A stretch of DNA of 64,000 nucleotides from assembly GCF_004359215.1 (NCBI RefSeq), contig NC_090612.1, positions 550,759 to 614,758 of the forward strand, given 5' to 3'. Origin of the DNA: Bremia lactucae (lineage: Eukaryota > Oomycota > Peronosporomycetes > Peronosporales > Peronosporaceae). Positions 22,536-32,214 of the stretch are shown here, piece after piece. The position numbers were made by a program, and so were the translations under genes. How positions within the stretch are numbered: position 1 is the first letter of the stretch; every line of letters starts with the position of its first letter. A model generated the notes under the pieces. That model did no database searches, was not told where the DNA came from, and saw only the letters and a program-made list of their open reading frames with translations.

Positions 22536-23177
22536 ATGCCACCTAGAACGGGCAATGTTGGCGGGTCGTCTGCGAAGACACCCACTCAACCACGCTTTAA
22601 GCGCATGCGTCGCGTCAACACGCCGGCTGCGTCTAATGCCTTAGTCAAAACGCCGACAGCTACTGCTGCTGTCGCGTTAACGGGGCTTACAGATCCGTCC
22701 TACTGTGAGGATGTTAATCCGTCGCTCAATGCCGACTACAATGAGTCGACACCATTGCCGTCATAGTCGTGAGGCGGACAACGAGCTAATGAGGAAGGAT
22801 GACGGCGCTATATTGCATATCCAAACTTCTCTCATTGCAGATAACATTGAGACAGCTAAATATACTAATGCTGTCTCATCGTCTGCGCTGGATAGCGCAG
22901 CGCCCATTATTGAGAGCGCTGCCCATAGAGGCGCAGCCGCTTCTCCGTTGGGTAAGACCACAACGTCTATTGTCAGACCATAATCCATAATGGTTCTGAT
23001 ATAATGGATTCTAAGCCTAAAGCTCCGCCGACGACACGTAAACGTGCTCAGTCGGTGTCACAAGGGAGTCATTTTGAACGTGGCTATGTGACCGTTGGCA
23101 TATTACCGATGCCCCCTCCATCTCAATGGCCTCGTTTAAACGATAATCTGTTAAATTACGTTATGTATGAAGCTTGA
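22536..23177 (+). pseudogene. Antisense ORF of G3 element, first part (aORF-G3)
   Basis: From the ATG at 22536, 134 bp inside the LTR: MPPRTGNVGGSSAKTPTQPR, a basic Ser/Thr/Pro/Ala-rich stretch. Then a one-base frameshift near 22760 to SREADNELMRKDDGAILHIQ and a return near 22980 to DIMDSKPKAPPTTRKRAQSV, ending LNDNLLNYVMYEA at a TGA (23175). About 210 codons need only two shifts. Similar length and placement to the antisense ORFs of G1 and G2, but no clear sequence match to them. Function unknown. Confidence 0.55.
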
Positions 23178-24589
23178 AGATGGGCTTACGGTTGGATTGC
23201 AAACCGGAAAGTTAGTTTTATTTTTAGTTTATCTCGATCCTCATGTTAACTCTATATACAGTTATCTCTTTCCTATCGTTCGGTGCGCCCCCTTACCCAC
23301 AAATGTGGACCACCATACAATGGGGGACGTCACTGTCTGGCAGTACAGTGCTGGTGAACCCCAAACACCAGTTCCCGAAGGTTTTACTTTTTGTCGTTGT
23401 GGGGTATCGAATCGGTGAGCTGTGGGATGGCACTGCCATGCCTTACCCGACTGAGCCACATATCTTTATTTTTCCACACACTATGTCTCCGTATTATTCT
23501 TGTCATACGACCCCTTGCTATATGTCCCCTATACATGCATATGCATAAAGCGCAACACTTTCGACGAACACATCAATCTTCAACACTTCCTTGATGTGCA
23601 CTCGAAGTGATGCCCTTATGCCGCCATGTCGGTCCCCATGAAGAACTTGGTGTGCTTGTCTCTTAAAAGAGCCTTAGTCATATATTGCTCAAAGCACAAA
23701 TCGCACTCATACTTACGACCATTAAGTGTGTGTAAAAAGTGAATAATATGCACTCGAGCACCTGCAATGACATGCCGTATTGCGCCCTTTGCCGCACCCT
23801 GTAACGTGGCACGGAGAAGATACAAATTCTCAGTGAACCGTCTACTTGCAGCAAACCTGACTTAAGTTGTGCAGGCTTTCGATTTGCTCAAGTGAGATTC
23901 TTCGATTCCAACGAGCTCAGCGAGTTGTGATTTGATTGCATTGCAAAGAAGTCGCAATTGTTTATAAAGTATTCCAAATGACAAAGCTGTACTAATCGGA
24001 TTTCGCCCTACTTGCTCAATCGATCCACTGGATTAAGCTCCTGCGTGACCTTTTTGAGTTCTTTTTTTGCCTGCACAGAGAGAGCTTGAAAATGTGCTGC
24101 ACGCTTAGAATCAGAAACTAGCGCACTTCCCTTTTCACATTCGTTCTCATCAATCCAGTGCTGTAGCTGACGTTTCGACACCGAGGGAGTAACAACATTT
24201 CTTTTGCTACCACCATAAGGAAGACTCATGTCTAAATCCGAGTGTCGCGAGCGGTAGTGCGTCACAGAGCTACCAAAAGGACCACTTCACAACTTCGCCA
24301 TTTGGCCACTTATCGTCGAAGGATTTCTTGAATATGAAGGGCCATCATCTTTCGACGCTCTTCTTCCTCTGGCTGAATACACGACAGCTCCGCAAGACGT
24401 TCCAACTCTGACGCCCACGTTAAGGTTGCGCCTATGAATGGAGTGGTGATAGCGCCTTGAGTAAGAGTACCTGCCGCTGCTGACTCCTTTAACAACGCTA
24501 ACTGTTTACATGCCGCGTACACAGCTTTTTTTCGATTTTAGTCTTCATGTTGTGCATCTTCCTCTGCATCCGCTTATCTTTCAGTGCCA
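23178..24589. mobile_element. Insert splitting the G3 antisense ORF
   Basis: The plus strand from 23178 to 23600 holds only unassigned ORFs. The minus strand holds a copia 3' fragment (23616-23825) and an unrecognised helical ORF pair (24008-24522). No LTR or terminal repeat bounds the insert, and its limits are set only by where the antisense ORF stops and resumes. Confidence 0.45.
23616..23825 (-). pseudogene. Ty1/copia RNase H C-terminal fragment
   Basis: KGAIRHVIAGARVHIIHFLH followed by QYMTKALLRDKHTKFFMG matches the copia end pattern (KGAI...HIxxxxHF...TKALPRDRH). A related short piece occurs at 11090-11140 minus. Confidence 0.65.
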
Positions 24590-24590
24590 A
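24008..24590 (-). pseudogene. Unrecognised helical protein relic
   Basis: Two minus-strand frames, 24522-24310 (KQLALLKESAAAGTLTQGAI ... EEERRKMMALHIQEILRR) and 24265-24008 (RQLQHWIDENECEKGSALVS ... KKELKKVTQELNPVDRLSK), look like parts of one Glu/Lys-rich helical protein broken by stops. Upstream KMHNMKTKIEKK extends it. No family recognised. Confidence 0.35.
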
Positions 24591-25504
24591 GATGTAAATA
24601 ACTTTAGGCTCAACTTATGGGCCAAGAGCGTCGCTCCTAGAGTGCGCTATTCTAGACGCATACAATTATTATGGCGTCTTTAAATCATGGAAAGCTCAGG
24701 GGAAAGCGCTTGGGCGTATTTTCCCTGATACCGGTCGTGTTGCGTTCAAATAAAACGCCCGACCAATACGAGGCGGAATTCACGCGCCGCATTCATCCGC
24801 ATTCCGATGCGATGAGACAGCGGTCGCAGTGAATTAGTTTCGCCAGCTCGCGTGTGAAAGAAATCATGGGCGGTACTGTACCCCTTGTTTCTTCTCACAA
24901 CGCTCCTTCTGCTAGTCCTTTTGAGACTAGCGAAGAGGCCTCAGCTGGTGATCCTTTTCATAGGCAGCCCATTAAGCCGAGCACATCAACACGTAGGATA
25001 TCGATCGGTCGCAAGAGTTGAAACTCTTCAAATAACATTCCATTGTACGAGGATCTGATACCTTTTGCCTTACGGAGCGGTGAGCAAGCAACCTTCCAAC
25101 AAGGAAGCGTTGATTCCCACCCGCATCCATTAGTGCAGGCGGCGCCCGATAGGAGTGACGATCTCGCCCAACTACTCGCGGCTGCCTTACCTTCGTCCGT
25201 TCAGTCACAGGCGTTAATTGCTGCTGAACTACGTATTGCGGATCTCTAGGGTCAAGTCTTGCGACTGAACTCGGATCTCGTTGATGTCCGAGCGAAGGCT
25301 CGTCAGGGTTATGAACGCCTTAAGAATCGCTTGGACCTCTTTGAAAGGATAATGCTGAGGGATACGCATTTCTCGCGTGATGTCCCTCGCTCTCCAAGTC
25401 CTGTTCGTTGTGGGAGGAATCGGTCCGATAGTTTTTTGCCTTCTCCATACCCCTCACCCGAACGACTCTTGACTCACAGTCGTTGTCACCATCGGTCTCC
25501 TTAG
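24590..25504 (+). pseudogene. Antisense ORF of G3 element, second part (aORF-G3)
   Basis: From about 24670 to 25504 a single frame runs ~275 codons with only three stops (TGA, TGA, TAG). It reads KTPDQYEAEFTRRIHPHSDA, then an acidic stretch (FETSEEASAGDPFHR), then PLYEDLIPFALRSGEQATF, then a clear coiled coil (LIAAELRIADL, LNSDLVDVRAKARQGYERLK, NRLDLFERIMLRD), and ends in an Arg/Ser/Pro-rich tail (RDVPRSPSPVRCGRNRSDSF). The minus strand here encodes integrase end, linker and chromodomain, so the two readings overlap. The same antisense protein is seen at 48760-49214 minus. Confidence 0.65.
24970..25210 (-). pseudogene. Degenerate chromodomain of G3a
   Basis: DAGGNQRFLVGRLLAHRSVR, then a broken stretch with YLKSFNS, matches the better G3 chromodomain at 49060-49215 (GNQRFLAK, AHRSVRKK, ILVQWRGYPK). 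Confidence 0.6.
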
Positions 25505-25690
25505 ACGGATGGGGTATGTGACCTCATTTGGGTCTACATACTGTTTCAGACGACTCACGTAAAATATGGGGTGCGTCTTCATATACGTGAGAAGATTGAG
25601 CCTATAATTTAGGTCTTCAACCTCTTCTACCTCCGTAAAGGAGTGAAGGGTACTTATTAGTACTTTTTCACCCACTCTAAAGCGTTCATT
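25490..25690 (-). pseudogene. G3 integrase C-terminal fragment
   Basis: VGEKVLISTLHSFTEVEEVE, DLNYRLNLLTYMKTHPIFYV and SRLKQYVDPNEVTYP match the G3 integrase end at 48566-48720. Confidence 0.85.
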
Positions 25691-25989
25691 ATTCTTGCGA
25701 CCATTTTGGTTTGCAATTTGTTTTGCATATCCTGTGCGCTTGCCATCGCGTCACGGACTTTTCGTGTGATGGCGTATCGCTCATCCCCACAGCATCTAGC
25801 CTCACGCTTTTAGCATCAAACTCGCGAATGACACCGCCGAGAGGTCGGTTAAGGACGTAGTTTTATCGACAACTGCTAAACTGCCAGGGTCACTAGGGCA
25901 AGTTTCTGTCGTTGACATGATACCCTCGCGGGTCATCGTCATATTGACGAAACTACGTCCCTCTTTCGCACCGAGCATATTGAGGGGTA

Positions 25990-26440
25990 CCGCTCGGGGT
26001 GCTTACTGCCGTTTAGGTTACATCAGTCTCTCTCATAAGCACCTGATAGTAGCCATCCTTTAATCCATCGCGAAAATGATAGCTAACTCTCCCATGGAGT
26101 TCAACAAGTCATCTTTCCGCGGGAGTGGGTTTTGAACCGGTATGGATAGCTAACTCTCCCATGGAGTTCAACAAGTCATCTTTCCGCGCGAGTGGGTTTT
26201 GAACCGGTATGGTCGCCGTGTTCAGCTAAGCATGAACCATGCGCCATCCACCTGTGGCTTTACGCACACAAAAGGCCGGGCTGCAGTGAGGCAATTTTAT
26301 TTAATGCACATGTCCCGCCTTGGCTCGCTGTCGAAGAACTCATCGATATAATCGACTTGTTCTTTGGGCAACGGCCATTGCCTGGAACACAATACTTGGC
26401 GCCAGGTTCGAGGTCTATTTTTGTGCCCGATGCCCCTATC
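25990..26440 (-). pseudogene. G3 reverse transcriptase fragment with internal duplication
   Basis: Minus reading: TKIDLEPGAKYCVPG (start of RT), then PVQTPIPRKDDLLNSMGELA-like words twice because of a 67-bp duplication, then a decayed DGYYQVL stretch. It then jumps to spacer sequence shared with 48100-48360. Confidence 0.75.
26078..26211. repeat. 67-bp perfect-register tandem duplication
   Basis: Units 26078-26144 and 26145-26211, from 'gatagctaactctcccatgg' to 'ttttgaaccggtatg', differ at one base. The unit lies in the RT relic. 67 is not a multiple of 3, so it shifts frame. Confidence 0.95.
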
Positions 26441-26451
26441 GAACTTATTAT

Positions 26452-26640
26452 ATTAATATCTAACTGAGTATGACACCTCCTTGCGCACCGCACAATCATG
26501 TCTTGAAACGATTGGCGGGGTTGATTAAGACTTAAATCAAGCAATCAATAGAACTTATGTCTTATTGCATCAATATACCATATTTGGTATAATTGGAACT
26601 ATTAATGTCAAACTTGACTATTATTATCAGTGAAAGTTTG
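26452..26640 (-). repeat. G2 LTR internal fragment
   Basis: CACCTCCTTGCGCACCGCAC, GATTGGCGGGGTTGATT and the ATTGCATCAATATACC region match the middle of the G2 LTR at 28485-28991 in the same orientation. Confidence 0.75.
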
Positions 26641-27206
26641 GTTTTCGTAACTTATCAATCGGGTCATTAGGTGATGGACGACCTAAGCGATGTCGATTTC
26701 ATATTTGTGCAGTAATGGAATGTAAGAAAATTATTTAGGATTGTGATTCGGAAGACCCCACCTTATCGTCAGGCGGAGGACTATTCATATATTCGTCCTT
26801 TGCTTTAATATGCCGGCTACTGTCGAATCATCAATTCATTTGCGAGATCTTATCAATCAGCATGCTTTCCGGAGCTGAAGCCGTTCGCCATCGTACGATA
26901 TTCACTCTGCTTTTCATCGGCTTGACTCGAAGCTTCGCAGAAATGTCAGACCTTTTCGTTGGTGCTAGAAGAAAAATGCAGTGTAAGATAAATTATTTAA
27001 TTGTTAGTTTGGCGAATTTACCTCGCTTCTTAAGTCAGAGGAAGACTAAAGGAAAAAATTCGCTGGCGTGTATGCCAGCTAAGCTTATTTTGAATGCGCC
27101 TGTGTTTGGCCGGAACTCTTTACATTACTCTTAAGCCCTAAAGTTGTATATATTTACAGTACTACTACCCATCACTTTCACATATAAGAAATACAACACT
27201 GGTACA
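26641..27206. other. Unassigned, possibly 5' flank of the MULE relic
   Basis: A 90-codon ORF at 26862-27134 has no recognisable motif and I do not support it. No terminal inverted repeat of the MULE could be identified. Confidence 0.4.
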
Positions 27207-28480
27207 ATGGCCAATATTGATAAAAACGGCGCCGGTGACTGCGTGGTAGCAGCGCATGTGGATGTAGATGCGCTCACGGATATTGTCTATTCCGACCTGG
27301 ACGAGCAAAATGACTATGTTGATGATGACATACTATCTTTTTCTTCGCCGCCATCTTCCCATGCATTGCACGTGGCACAATACCTATCTTTCTCCATTAA
27401 CCTGGTCACTTGCGGAGATGTTAAAGCTTTCTATGCGGCTTCTAGTAAGTGACGTGGCTTCTCCACCCGACTTGTTCAGAAGGGTTATAGCTTCACACTT
27501 ATGATCACGTCGCGAGAATATTTGCCTGCCATAGAGGCGGAAAGATGAGACCAAAGAAGTGTCTAGAAGTCAGCGACCCGGCGCACTGGCAGTCCAGCCA
27601 AACTTCTAGCTCGGCTGGTCAAAGAATACAGGGGGTCATCACTGCATTCTTCGATAATCACAACCACCACTTGCTCAAGCGCGAGGAGGTCCCGCTTTCA
27701 CTGCTTACCGCAAATTGGACGACGAGTTAAAGACCGAGACCAAATCTCTACGCGCAAGCCGCATGGAAATAAGGACGATCATGAATATGCTAAAAATTGA
27801 GGGATCTATCTGAATCGTGTTGATGTCCAGAACCTTCTTGGGCGTGAACGTAGTGTGAGACTAAAGACAGATGCGCCGCTCGTAATTGGTTTTCATTCGG
27901 AAGAAAGCTCCAGATCCGAGGTATGTATTTGAGTTCACAACGGACAGGTCGGTCGCTCATCCAACGCGTTCTGATGAGCCCGGACGCCATCGCACTATAC
28001 AAAGAATTCGGAGACGTTGTCATATTTGATTCAGCCTATGCCTTCAATCAGTTAGTCCCCTGTGCTCCCTTTCTCGGCGTGAATAACAATGGAATTACGA
28101 GACAATTTGGATGTGCGGCTACAAAAGGGGACGGATGAGTCCTTTTGGTGGTTGTTTGATTGTTTACTTACAGCGGTGTGGGGAGCTCTTCATACGGTAA
28201 TCACTCACCAAGATGCCGCGATGACGAATGCCATCGTGGCCTGTTTTCCTGAGTCAAAGCATGTCTTGGGCATGTGGCCCTTGCCAGGAAGTTTGCGGAG
28301 AAGTTTGGATAGAAGCTGGGGGGCCAATTGTACTTAATTCATAAAAGATTTCTATGCTGCAGCCATGCGCACGACCTCTCCTATTGAGACGGAAGGTAAG
28401 TGGAGCGCATTGCTCTTGACATACAACTTGTCAGATGATGCGCAAATATGGACTCTGTACAACATCAAAGGCAAGTGGAT
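27207..28480 (+). pseudogene. MULE (Mutator-like) transposase relic with FAR1-type N-terminus
   Basis: From the ATG at 27207 an acidic leader is followed by broken frames. The transposase core is clear at 27990-28300: GDVVIFDSAYAFNQLVPCAP (first catalytic Asp), FLGVNNNGITRQFGCA, SFWWLFDCLL, TVITHQDAAMTNAIVACFPE (second Asp) and HVLGMW. This is the MULE/FAR1 core order. At least four frameshifts and several stops make it non-functional. The 3' end is cut by a G2 LTR at 28485. Confidence 0.8.
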
Positions 28481-28484
28481 GTCC

Positions 28485-28991
28485 TGTAACGGGGAATTCT
28501 TCACTAGTACTAATCAGTACTAGTTAACCTTACACTGATTACAGTGAAGGTGAGGTGCCTCGAAACTTCACGTACACAAAGGTACAGAGGAAGATTTCTT
28601 GTGAAGCTAAGGGTCGTTAATTTCAAAGGTCTAGACAAAGGCTTTCGAATAGAGAAAAGTAAAATTGTATTAATATATTAGTTTCCTACGTAACGATCTT
28701 CTATCTACTACTGAGCTTATTATATAAAAACCAACTAAGTATGGCGCCTCCTTGCGCACCGCACAATCGTGTCTTACAACGATTGGCGGGGTTGGTTTAT
28801 ACTTAAAGCAAACAAACAATAGAGCTAATGTCTTGTTGCATTAAACAACCAAATTTATTAAAATTGGAACTCTTTAAGTCAAATTAATAAAGATGAATTC
28901 TTTTTGTACTTCTTTATTTGTTTTCTCTCATAGGAAATAATATTTATTATTCCTCTCATAGGAATAATACTTATGTAACGGAATGAATACA
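28485..28991 (-). repeat. G2 solo LTR
   Basis: 507 bp in minus orientation. The plus-strand left end TGTAACGGGGAATTCTTCAC is the LTR 3' end. The right end (GGAATGAATACA on the plus strand) is a mutated form of the TGTAACGGGGTGTCCC start. No internal element sequence flanks it. I see no target-site duplication. Confidence 0.8.
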
Positions 28992-29185
28992 ACCCAAAGG
29001 TCAGTACCATATAATGCGCTTTGTAATGACCGCCTTGGGAGCAGTACACTGCTGATGAAATTGTCGAGCTGTACGACGAGCCAGCGAGTTTTTCCCATGA
29101 TAAATACCGTGAAAGTCTAATAAAAATATAATCCCCAGAAAGTTGATGTGGCTCACACAATCGTTAAAAGCCTTAACTATTCTGA

Positions 29186-30096
29186 ATGAATGAAACTTGG
29201 CGGCCAGCGGAGTTGCCGGCGTCGCTCGAGACAGAAGCGCTAGTCCAGCTAAATCTTAGTGCACGTTCAGAACTTGAGGCTTGGGCAGAGTCACAAAAAA
29301 CGCTCATATTAGATGATAAGCGCGCAGATCAACAGCAGTCGCAGGAGCACGCCCGTGCCTCGGATGAAGCTCAACGCAAGCGCGAAATGCTTCAAATTGA
29401 GCATCAGAAGCTCTCAGCCGGTGAGTTGGTGACATGTATACAAGAGTGCTAGGCTTTATGGATGGAATTTTATGTTGTGACCTCAATAGACACACACGCT
29501 AAGGAAAGGGAGCTGAACTCTTGTCAGATGGAGATCGAGGTGCTGCAGGCTGAAAAGCGGCGACGTGAGCCTGTGGTCAAGCATCTATTCGAGAGAACTG
29601 TAAAAGAAGATGTAAATCTTAAGCAATTGGTAGAGGATTCGCAAAAGCAGCGTGCGACACAAGAATATCAGCTCCAGGAACTTAAAGTAGGCCTCGCCAT
29701 GTATCAGAGGCTTGGTCTTTTTTTTGAGCCTGCAGAAGGTACGCTCGTAAATATAGTGCAGTGACCTTGTTGATTAATTTGGTTACTGACAAATGTCCAT
29801 GTCTGTTGTATAGAGAATCGTATCATAGTAAAATTCACGCAGATTGACCCCCAAGATTCGAATCGCGTGTTTTCTTTCCGCATCACAATCGACCCGATTA
29901 CTGACAAATATATAAGTGCGCTAACTGTTTCTTTAATTGACACAAATCGTATTTTGCTAACTACTTGCTTGCTTAAGTTGACTCTTGTAGTGAAGTTGTG
30001 CCATCACTAAGCCAATTGGTAACGGAACTCAACGAGAGCGGTGACTTGGCACGTTTTATTCGCTCCATGCGGCGTCAATTTAAACAGGTTATGTAA
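29186..30096 (+). CDS. SPC25: Kinetochore protein Spc25 (NDC80 complex subunit)
   Basis: Four exons, 29186-29420, 29490-29738, 29814-29915 and 29978-30096, give 234 residues with every junction in frame. Residues ~30-150 are a long coiled coil (ELEAWAESQ ... KRRREPVVKHLFERTVKEDV ... TQEYQLQELKVGLAMYQRLG). The C-terminal globular domain begins LFFEPAEENRIIVKFTQID and continues NRVFSFRITID, with the end VVPSLSQLVTELNESGDLAR and FIRSMRRQFKQ, the Spc25 RWD-like fold pattern. Intron 3 uses the acceptor CTTAAG at 29977. The next AG (29990) would break the frame. Spc25 pairs with Spc24 to anchor the NDC80 complex to the inner kinetochore in mitosis. Confidence 0.88.
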
Positions 30097-30246
30097 GAAA
30101 AACAATTAAATTCGACGCCGTTTTATAAGTTGTTGAGTGTTTGCCATGGTATGAGTTGCCTGCGTTGCATCCAGATGTTCTATGTTGTGTGGGACCCGTG
30201 GTAATAATGTTGGGTGATCGAGCTCGATTCTCAAAGGTGATTGTGG
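30097..30246. other. Short 3' spacer between convergent SPC25 and RBM48-like genes
   Basis: 150 bp separates the two stop codons. Nothing else is seen. Confidence 0.6.
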
Positions 30247-30944
30247 TCATATGAACCCAGATTTAGCTGTATATTCATTTTTTTGAATAGTCGAAAGTGG
30301 CAAATTCAAATATATGTGCCTCGTTATATCAGCAGGAAACGATTGATTGCGACGCAACAGCATTTGTCGTCGCTGCGCAAGTTTTTCCGACGTGTCCTCG
30401 CGAGACTCAAATTGCGGCGCGTACGATATCTGCAACCTTATTACCATAGAATGGCTTCTGCACGCCGCGCACTTTAGCATGGCGCGCATTGTTCACAGTT
30501 TCGTACTGCACCCAGACCGTGTCTGTGTAGTCATCATCGTCCTGGAAGGAATCCTCGAATTGCGAAGTCGCCTCGCGTTCATCGAGATGGTCTAGTAATC
30601 GATATCCATCGACCTTCCACTACAGACTAAGCCGCTCGAGGAGGTCCCCAATCACCCCGAGCGCCGGTACGTTGCGGACCACAACATACCGAGACTCATT
30701 AGCAATTGTAAACACACGCACCCTGCCATTTGGACTTTTGGCCAATCGCACACTACAATTAAATGTGAATGCAACCAATTGGTTATACGAGTACTATGAA
30801 TTGAGTTTGGCAAATAACTTAAACGAACGCCTTCCTTCGGCAAGCCCGTTTTGCACCCGTTCTTTGCACTACTTGTGCGTCAACAATCCGCTAGTTGCTA
30901 ATTAGAATCTCATCGACGTGCGTCACGCAGACGAGACCAGACAT
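30247..30944 (-). pseudogene. RBM48: RBM48-like minor-spliceosome RNA-binding protein, disrupted
   Basis: Inferred exons 30944-30927, 30868-30825 and 30752-30247 read CKERVQNGLAEGRRSV, RVRVFTIANESRYVVVRNVP, ALGVIGDLLERLSL, then VWVQYETVNNARHAKVRGVQ, KPFYGN and LQISYAPQFESREDTSEKLA: the order and words of the RBM48 RRM (ExRYxxVxNVPAxG ... VYxxxFxxxxxARxAK ... FYG ... VxYAPExE). RBM48 works with ARMC7 in U12-type splicing. Two lesions are present: a TAG at 30621-30623 where Tyr is expected, and a loss of frame near 30435-30440 (two bases missing or one extra). Either a recent pseudogene or assembly errors. The exon 1-2 choice is tentative. Confidence 0.7.
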
Positions 30945-31031
30945 GCTAAAGAAAATGCTTAATATCCTTCGGTCTCTTAGTAGCATCTGTCTGCACAAAT
31001 ATTGCTTGGTAGATTTGCAAAGCTTGAGCAC

Positions 31032-32214
31032 TTAGGCGTCGATCGCTGTACGGCGCACGACATTTTGACTAGACTCCGCAGAGCTAGACGATGAACAAGG
31101 CATGGTGCCGGATGCATTGGTCGTGATTTGGGACGCGCTTATCGGGAGTAAGTCAGCATATCCGGCTAGAGTACCGTGTTCCCCACTTTTCTTCGTAGGG
31201 TGGTGGCTACTCTGAGACTTGCTTCTTTCTTCCCCATTTTTGTCAACGCTAAATTCCTGCATCGACCGTCGAATGGCTTCTAATAGCATCAGCTCCTCAA
31301 GACGAGCAGCATCAGCAGGGGTCGTCATGAGATGCGACGCAGCATCATTTAGCGCAGCAATGTTGTTTGGGTGGGGGCTGTCAGTCACGGGTTTGTCGCT
31401 AATGCTAAGCTGCGAGCGCAGCGAATCGCGAATACGATCACGATCCTCTACCGAGGCGTAGTGCACGCTTTGGAGACTCGAGGCCGCAGGTAATGGTACT
31501 GCACGCTTGGGGATGCCAATAACGCTACTACGACGCGGAGACTTTGCCTTCTGCATGTGCGATAAATAGGTAAGCCCATAACTACGTTTTTTGCCACGAA
31601 AAAACTCACCTTTATTAAGCGAAGAAATGCCATTTCTGCCGGGGGTGGCTGTGCATACTGAACTCCAAATGCTTCTTGGTTGCAGAATGGACAGCTGCAC
31701 TTTTAATTACGTTAATATAAATATAACGAGTGAAAAAGAGTAGATTACATTGGTGTCGTTACGCACCAAATGGGTTTCTGCGGTGGACGGATCTGCAAGT
31801 AACACTCGGAGCAAATAGGCTTGCTGCAACAGCTTGAAACATTCAGATTTCCCGGATAGAACTAAAGAGCCAAAATTAGTAATTGCACTGGGTCCCACAA
31901 AGTTGGAAGCCCTCATCCTTATACCATGAAACAAATCGGACACTCGAGCGTAAAAAAACCCTCTTTCGCCTCCTGACCGGGAAACCGCGGTGCCAACTTT
32001 CGCTCTAAAATAAGTCGTCGCGCTGCCTTATGCTCCCAAGGACAGGTCGGGTACAACCTGACAGAGTAGACGTCAATAAGCCTAAATTTAAGTTTTCACC
32101 GTCGACGGGGGTGACGACGTACCCCGTGGGCTGCGTGTATTTTTCGATCTCACGCGTGCCAATCGTTAAGCGCCGGCTGCTAATACCAGACTTCTTCGAC
32201 GTCGAATTACCCAT
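31032..32214 (-). CDS. SIP5/DA2-like RING-type zinc finger protein, probable E3 ubiquitin ligase
   Basis: Five exons: 32214-32123, 32057-31925, 31861-31767, 31694-31610 and 31550-31032. The result is 307 residues, with each intron 59-72 bp and GT-AG. The protein begins MGNSTSKK, a good N-myristoylation signal. PTGLYPTCPWEHKAARRLIL (residues 29-48) is the family's hallmark before the finger. The zinc ligands lie at 70-111: CPICF, SSCCSKPICSECYLQ and CCPFC. Residues 217-233 (ARLEELMLLEAIRRSM) resemble a ubiquitin-interacting motif, as in plant DA2 and fungal Sip5 proteins. The C-terminus is Ser/Thr-rich. The unspliced reading would not link the cysteines, so the introns are well supported. Confidence 0.88.

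Larger units (their letters stand above)
21895..26450 (-). mobile_element. G3 gypsy element, 5'-truncated and internally split (G3a)
   Basis: Reading minus: a RT piece (26440-25990), a spacer with an internal deletion, the end of integrase (25690-25490), a degenerate chromodomain (25210-24970), then a 3' region and the 3' LTR (22402-21895). A ~1.4-kb foreign insert (about 23178-24590) breaks the 3' region. The opposite strand carries the long antisense ORF in two parts. Confidence 0.75.
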
